Assembly (NCBI GenBank): GCA_947629335.1
Contig: CANRDI010000006.1
Coordinates: forward strand, 34,105 to 98,104
Reading direction: 5' to 3'
Source of the DNA: an uncultured Clostridia bacterium
GTDB lineage: Bacteria; Bacillota; Clostridia; Oscillospirales; Ruminococcaceae
Length of the DNA stretch: 64,000 nt
In this document: positions 60,718-64,000 of the stretch, in pieces
Layout: every line of letters starts with the position of its first letter
How positions within the stretch are numbered: position 1 is the first letter of the stretch
Notes under the pieces: generated by a model
What the model was told of the DNA's origin: nothing
Seen by the model: only the letters and a program-made list of their open reading frames with translations
Database searches by the model: none
Translations under genes and position numbers: made by a program

Positions 60718-60879
60718 TCACATACAATCCACAAAGCTGTAATACACGGTGATAGTTTGGGTAAACAACTTTCTGCCTTTGACCCTATCATTCACAACAA
60801 CCTTGTCAATCAGGAGATTTTACAGCTCTTTGTCAAGCGTTTCAATTCGCTCATATTCGTCTGTGTTGTCAATAGACAT
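60718..60879 (-). pseudogene. C-terminal remnant of a second serine recombinase
   Basis: MSIDNTDEYERIETLDKEL*NLLIDKVVVNDRVKGRKLFTQTITVYYSFVDCM*, compare ELIDKIVVHQAENDENGSRTQEIEIFYRFVGKI in the intact recombinase. Confidence 0.6.
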
Positions 60880-60934
60880 GGTTTAAAAATGGAAAATTTT
60901 CTAATTAACTTTTAGCGCTCGCCAAAAGTTTCTC

Positions 60935-61228
60935 TTGCAATATTTCATGAAAAATGTCTGCATCATTTTATTATTGCTCCAACACAAAACTCTAACTCTG
61001 CTGATTGCAATTGAACTTTTCGGTCAGGAGAATTTTGACTGCAAAAATAAAAAGCTGCGAAGTAATGATGAATTTAAGAAATTATCATTTAAAGCTGTAA
61101 ATGTCAGCTATGACAACTGCATGACAAATGAAGCTATTAAAGAAGCGTTAAAAAATGAGAACAAGTTGAATGCGCTTAAATCTGAGTTGGAAGGAAAAAT
61201 ACTCGGCGCTATTCATGACGCTGACTAA
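60935..61228 (+). CDS. hypothetical protein, possibly a remnant
   Basis: 97 aa ORF followed by a terminator at 61272-61298. Confidence 0.25.
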   Translation: MQYFMKNVCIILLLLQHKTLTLLIAIELFGQENFDCKNKKLRSNDEFKKLSFKAVNVSYDNCMTNEAIKEALKNENKLNALKSELEGKILGAIHDAD

Positions 61229-61271
61229 CATATCAACAAAATTACCTGTGACTAAAATAAGTTATAATTAA

Positions 61272-61298
61272 AAGACCGTCCTGCCGACGGTTTTTTTA
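61272..61298 (+). terminator. Rho-independent terminator
   Basis: gaccgtcctgccgacggttttttt. Confidence 0.7.
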
Positions 61299-61327
61299 TC
61301 ATTTGATAAAATTTGTAATATACAGTG

Positions 61328-61426
61328 CTTCAGCTTATTGGGCTTATAAAACTGTGTCTAATCTGCGCCGTTTCAACGAGCTTTGTTTGTTTTCCGAGCG
61401 CATTATTTTAGTTCGTCCAAACCTTG
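61328..61426 (-). pseudogene. decayed copy of the PBECR4-protein C-terminal tail
   Basis: QGLDELK*CARKTNKAR*NGAD*TQFYKPNKLK aligns with QGLEDLKERARKINEARKNGIDQTQNHKPNKPKH at 62207+. Confidence 0.7.
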
Positions 61427-61450
61427 GATAAGGCTCTTTTTCATAGGCTG

Positions 61451-61982
61451 CTAATACGAAAGCCTTTTTTCGAGAACTTGTTCAAGTTTTTTGAAATCAC
61501 AGCAGCGATGGGTGAGTCTTTTACTTTTTTCGGGAGTTTCTGTAATCATTTTATATAATTTGTTTGCTTTTCGTGTAATGATTTCTATATTGTCATTGCA
61601 CCAGTACAATTGATTGTTGAGTAAGTTTTTACGGAGCATTTCAGCTTTATTTTCATTTTTGTTTGGATTTACGTAAATTTGTTCAATTACACTTTTGTGT
61701 ACTGGTATCATATTATTAAAATTGAGTGCGCCAATCAAGTTACCATTTTTATCAACAATTTTAGAAAAATCAACATCATTTTTCATATATTTATGCTTTT
61801 ATTTTTGTCGATGTAGGCGGTATGCAGTATTCCTTATTATTAGTCATAACAATAATACCTACAAAAGGTCTGGTTTCTTTATGCTCTTGAGGTGAAACAG
61901 ACATAACCTTATCATCGACTTTAGCCAAATCTCTTATTTATTTAATATCAACTGTATAAAACTTTAGACCACTTTTTTGCAT
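61451..61982 (-). pseudogene. type III TA toxin ToxN/AbiQ family, inactivated
   Basis: MQKSGLKFYTVDIK*IRDLAKVDDKVMSVSPQEHKETRPFVGIIVMTNNKEYCIPPTSTKIK[frameshift]HKYMKNDVDFSKIVDKNGNLIGALNFNNMIPV...KRLTHRCCDFKKLEQVLEKRL. Confidence 0.75.
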
Positions 61983-62010
61983 TAAATTTTATTCCTTTCA
62001 AATTTGAAAG

Positions 62011-62030
62011 GGCTATGATTGTTCATAGCC
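62011..62030 (-). terminator. terminator-like hairpin between antitoxin RNA and toxN pseudogene
   Basis: GGCTATGAACAATCATAGCC on reverse strand. Confidence 0.6.
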
Positions 62031-62040
62031 CCTTCCTTTT

Positions 62041-62116
62041 AAAACTCCCACTCACAGTAGGGTCCACTGCTTTTAACAAAAACGAAAACCGTTTCCATAC
62101 ACGAGCATTTCTGCTC
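62041..62116 (-). ncRNA. degenerate type III antitoxin RNA (one repeat)
   Basis: Promoter TTGACA-N17-TATACT (62151-62123), GAGCAGAAATGCTC leader hairpin, one repeat AAAGCAGTGGACCCTACTGTGAGTGGGAGTTTTAA. Confidence 0.6.
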
Positions 62117-62188
62117 ACTCATAGTATAGCATAATCTAAAGGTTTTGTCAAGTGTTTTCCATAAATTTCTCAAAATTGAAAAGAAAAT

Positions 62189-62224
62189 GTGCTATATGTA
62201 GCACAATCAGTGTTTCGGCTTGTT
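62189..62224. repeat. direct repeat copy A
   Basis: gtgctatatgtagcacaatcagtgtttcggcttgt; same sequence near 63635-63669. Confidence 0.9.
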
Positions 62225-63313
62225 TGGTTTATGGTTCTGCGTCTGGTCTATGCCGTTTTTGCGAGCTTCGTTTATTTTCCGAGCGCGTTCTTTAAGATCT
62301 TCAAGACCTTGAGAAAATGATTTGGAAGAAGATGTTTCGGTATGTATCTGACTTGATTTTATATTTGCAACTGTATTTTTAACAAGTTCATTTTGCGTTA
62401 CATCAAATATTGACTTATTTTCAACCTTAGGCTTGAGCTCGGCATTTTCCTTTTCATTTACAATAATTGTTTTATTATTAGGGAGTTGTTTGTCGTAACT
62501 AACAAGAGCCTTGTAAAATTTTTTGTGTATTTTAGAATTGTATAAATGGTCTTTTATTCTTCCAAAAAAGTCCGAAACAGCTTGTCCAAACGTATAATGG
62601 GGTTTAGTTAGAACATCAACAAATTCATTTTGTCTATTTAATGATTTAAATCTGATAATTTTTATATTGCCTACATTTACCTCCGGTGGATCATATTTTG
62701 GGTGTTTATACAATATTTGTTGTTGCTCCCTCTCTTTGCTCAATGGTGTTATGGCTGCATATAATAGGGTATTGGGTGTATGACCTTTTGCAAAATCGTT
62801 TTCTATTTCCAAATTTCTTGAAAAAATAGATAACCCAAAATATTTATTATCAGCATTTCTATGTTTTTTCAGGACAAAATATATTGTTTTATTATCAGGT
62901 GCTTGTATTTTTAAAAGATAATCTCCCTTAATTTTTGAAAAGGGATTTGCGTTATTATTATATTTGAAAATGTTAATATTAGATTTTTTCAAAAAATCAT
63001 TTAACAAGCTACTTAGATTTGCAACTGCACTTATTCTATCTGCAATACCGTGTAGTTTATAATTTTCGCTTGTTTCTATATCTTTTTGAGTAATCTCTCC
63101 GTTTAACACACTATTTAGTGCTTTGGAGGAATTGGAAAGCTCATTTATCTTTGAAACATCTCTAAGATATTGAAATCCACATAAATGAAAAAAGTTATCT
63201 TCAAAAAAACGTAAGTTAATACTGCTACTTTTATTTTTATAGCCCAAAACAATGGTATATTCATAATTCTTAAGTTTTTGAAACTGTAAAGCCGCATCGT
63301 ATAATGTATCCAT
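62207..63313 (-). CDS. PBECR4-like (Barnase/EndoU/ColicinE5-D/RelE-type nuclease superfamily) domain protein
   Basis: INLRFFEDNFFHLCGFQYLRDVSKI...ENYKLHGIADRISAVANLSSLL...IKGDYLLKIQAPDNKTIYFVLKKH...NKYFGLSIFSR. Confidence 0.6.
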   Translation of the reverse strand: MDTLYDAALQFQKLKNYEYTIVLGYKNKSSSINLRFFEDNFFHLCGFQYLRDVSKINELSNSSKALNSVLNGEITQKDIETSENYKLHGIADRISAVANLSSLLNDFLKKSNINIFKYNNNANPFSKIKGDYLLKIQAPDNKTIYFVLKKHRNADNKYFGLSIFSRNLEIENDFAKGHTPNTLLYAAITPLSKEREQQQILYKHPKYDPPEVNVGNIKIIRFKSLNRQNEFVDVLTKPHYTFGQAVSDFFGRIKDHLYNSKIHKKFYKALVSYDKQLPNNKTIIVNEKENAELKPKVENKSIFDVTQNELVKNTVANIKSSQIHTETSSSKSFSQGLEDLKERARKINEARKNGIDQTQNHKPNKPKH

Positions 63314-63329
63314 CAAATTACCTCACAAT

Positions 63330-63360
63330 AAAAAAGCTCTGTATTAAACAGAGCTTTTTT
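63330..63360 (-). terminator. Rho-independent terminator (symmetrical)
   Basis: aaaaaagctctgtattaaacagagctttttt. Confidence 0.85.
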
Positions 63361-63550
63361 GCATATTTTCTTTTTCGATATAAAATCTAGCCAATTTGTG
63401 GTTTGATATGCAAACCCCCCTGGGAGCTCCACGGATCACCGCATATTGGCGCGACCACCCGCTTCATCACTCAGCGCAACACTCCCGCTTTCGCTTCGTT
63501 GTCCGCTCGACAGCTCCTGCCGTCTGTCAAACAGTATTATCACTGTTTCT
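63330..63550 (-). ncRNA. candidate structured RNA upstream of PBECR4-like gene
   Basis: Strong promoter at 63585-63557; hairpins AAACAGT/ACTGTTT and GGTTTG/CAAACC; ends in terminator 63330-63360. Confidence 0.55.
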
Positions 63551-63556
63551 AGTATT

Positions 63557-63585
63557 ATTATACGCGATTTATCTTCATTTGTCAA
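63557..63585 (-). promoter_or_regulatory. consensus sigmaA-type promoter
   Basis: Reverse strand TTGACA-N17-TATAAT. Confidence 0.8.
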
Positions 63586-63634
63586 CACTTTTTTGAAAAA
63601 TATTTAAAATATTTCAAGATTGAAAAGAAAAATG

Positions 63635-63669
63635 GTGCTATATGTAGCACAATCAGTGTTTCGGCTTGT
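63635..63669. repeat. direct repeat copy B
   Basis: gtgctatatgtagcacaatcagtgtttcggcttgt. Confidence 0.9.
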
Positions 63670-63686
63670 AAACCTCCTAAACAAAG

Positions 63687-63712
63687 AAAGGCTACGGAAA
63701 CCCGTAGCCTTT
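63687..63712 (-). terminator. terminator after antitoxin-like repeat array
   Basis: aaaggctacggaaacccgtagccttt. Confidence 0.8.
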
Positions 63713-63718
63713 AGAATA

Positions 63719-63858
63719 ACTTCCACTTACGGTAGGACTCACCGCTCTTATGACTTCCACTCACAGTAGGACTCACTGCTCTTATGACTTCCACTTACGG
63801 TAGGACTCACCGCTCTTTACAGAAACGGAAACCGTTTCCATACGCGAGCATTTCTGCT
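63719..63858 (-). ncRNA. type III antitoxin-like RNA with three 34-nt tandem repeats, no adjacent toxin
   Basis: Units at 63719-63752, 63753-63786, 63787-63820; same leader hairpin as the 62.1 kb copy. Confidence 0.65.
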
Positions 63859-63865
63859 CACTTAA

Positions 63866-63894
63866 AGTATAGCATATTCTAAAAAAATTGTCAA
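63866..63894 (-). promoter_or_regulatory. promoter of repeat RNA
   Basis: Reverse strand TTGACA-N17-TATACT. Confidence 0.75.
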
Positions 63895-64000
63895 GAGATT
63901 TCCATAAATTATTTTCAAGTCTGATGTTCATTTGTCAATGATATGTTACACTATTCTCAAAAAAATTATAATGTTAATAACTAAGATTGAAATCAGCCGA

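Noticed and set aside
63719-63820. Three regularly spaced 34-nt repeats as a CRISPR array
   Set aside because: Units are directly tandem with no unique spacers, no cas genes, and sit between a promoter and a terminator; type III antitoxin RNA fits better.
1-64000. tRNA or rRNA genes
   Set aside because: No cloverleaf or rRNA-like conserved stretches were recognised by eye; tRNAscan/Infernal would be decisive.

Overview
This is a Clostridia-type (Ruminococcaceae/Oscillospiraceae-like) chromosomal window; the lineage is inferred from gene families and codon style. About 1-47 kb is ordinary housekeeping DNA: a type IIA topoisomerase B subunit cut by the window edge, the TIGR03960/TIGR03936 radical-SAM pair, ftsK/spoIIIE, uppP, a ClpP-like (TepA) protease, a small acid-soluble spore protein missing from the ORF track, a GH5 glycosidase, plsC, DAG kinase, apbE, rplJ-rplL with an L10 leader/attenuator, a polysaccharide deacetylase, a DHH phosphoesterase, ruvC-ruvA-TPR-ruvB-dprA, nrdD-nrdG, an oppA-like lipoprotein, mfd-pth, an SPFH/zinc-ribbon protein, a GGDEF protein, a GltD-like oxidoreductase, a GT2-GtrA fusion, a VanRS-like TCS, trxB/trxA and a MATE transporter. 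About 47.5-64 kb is accessory. It contains (i) a serine-recombinase/RHH/RepA-type element carrying an IS1595-family insertion; (ii) a LytTR/GHKL two-component system next to a secreted VWA/TSP3-repeat protein, a downstream membrane protein and a 16-codon ORF with a strong RBS. The TCS and VWA promoters share the same 12-mer (TACCGTTCACCG) in 21-bp-period repeats, which suggests direct LytTR control. (iii) A decayed type III toxin-antitoxin region: a ToxN/AbiQ pseudogene behind one degenerate antitoxin-RNA repeat, a second intact-looking array of three 34-nt repeats with promoter and terminator but no toxin, and between them a PBECR4-like nuclease-domain gene preceded by its own strong promoter, structured RNA and terminator. 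Modules (ii) and (iii) are the best candidates for an undescribed system. All family names come from recognising translated motifs; no database search was run.
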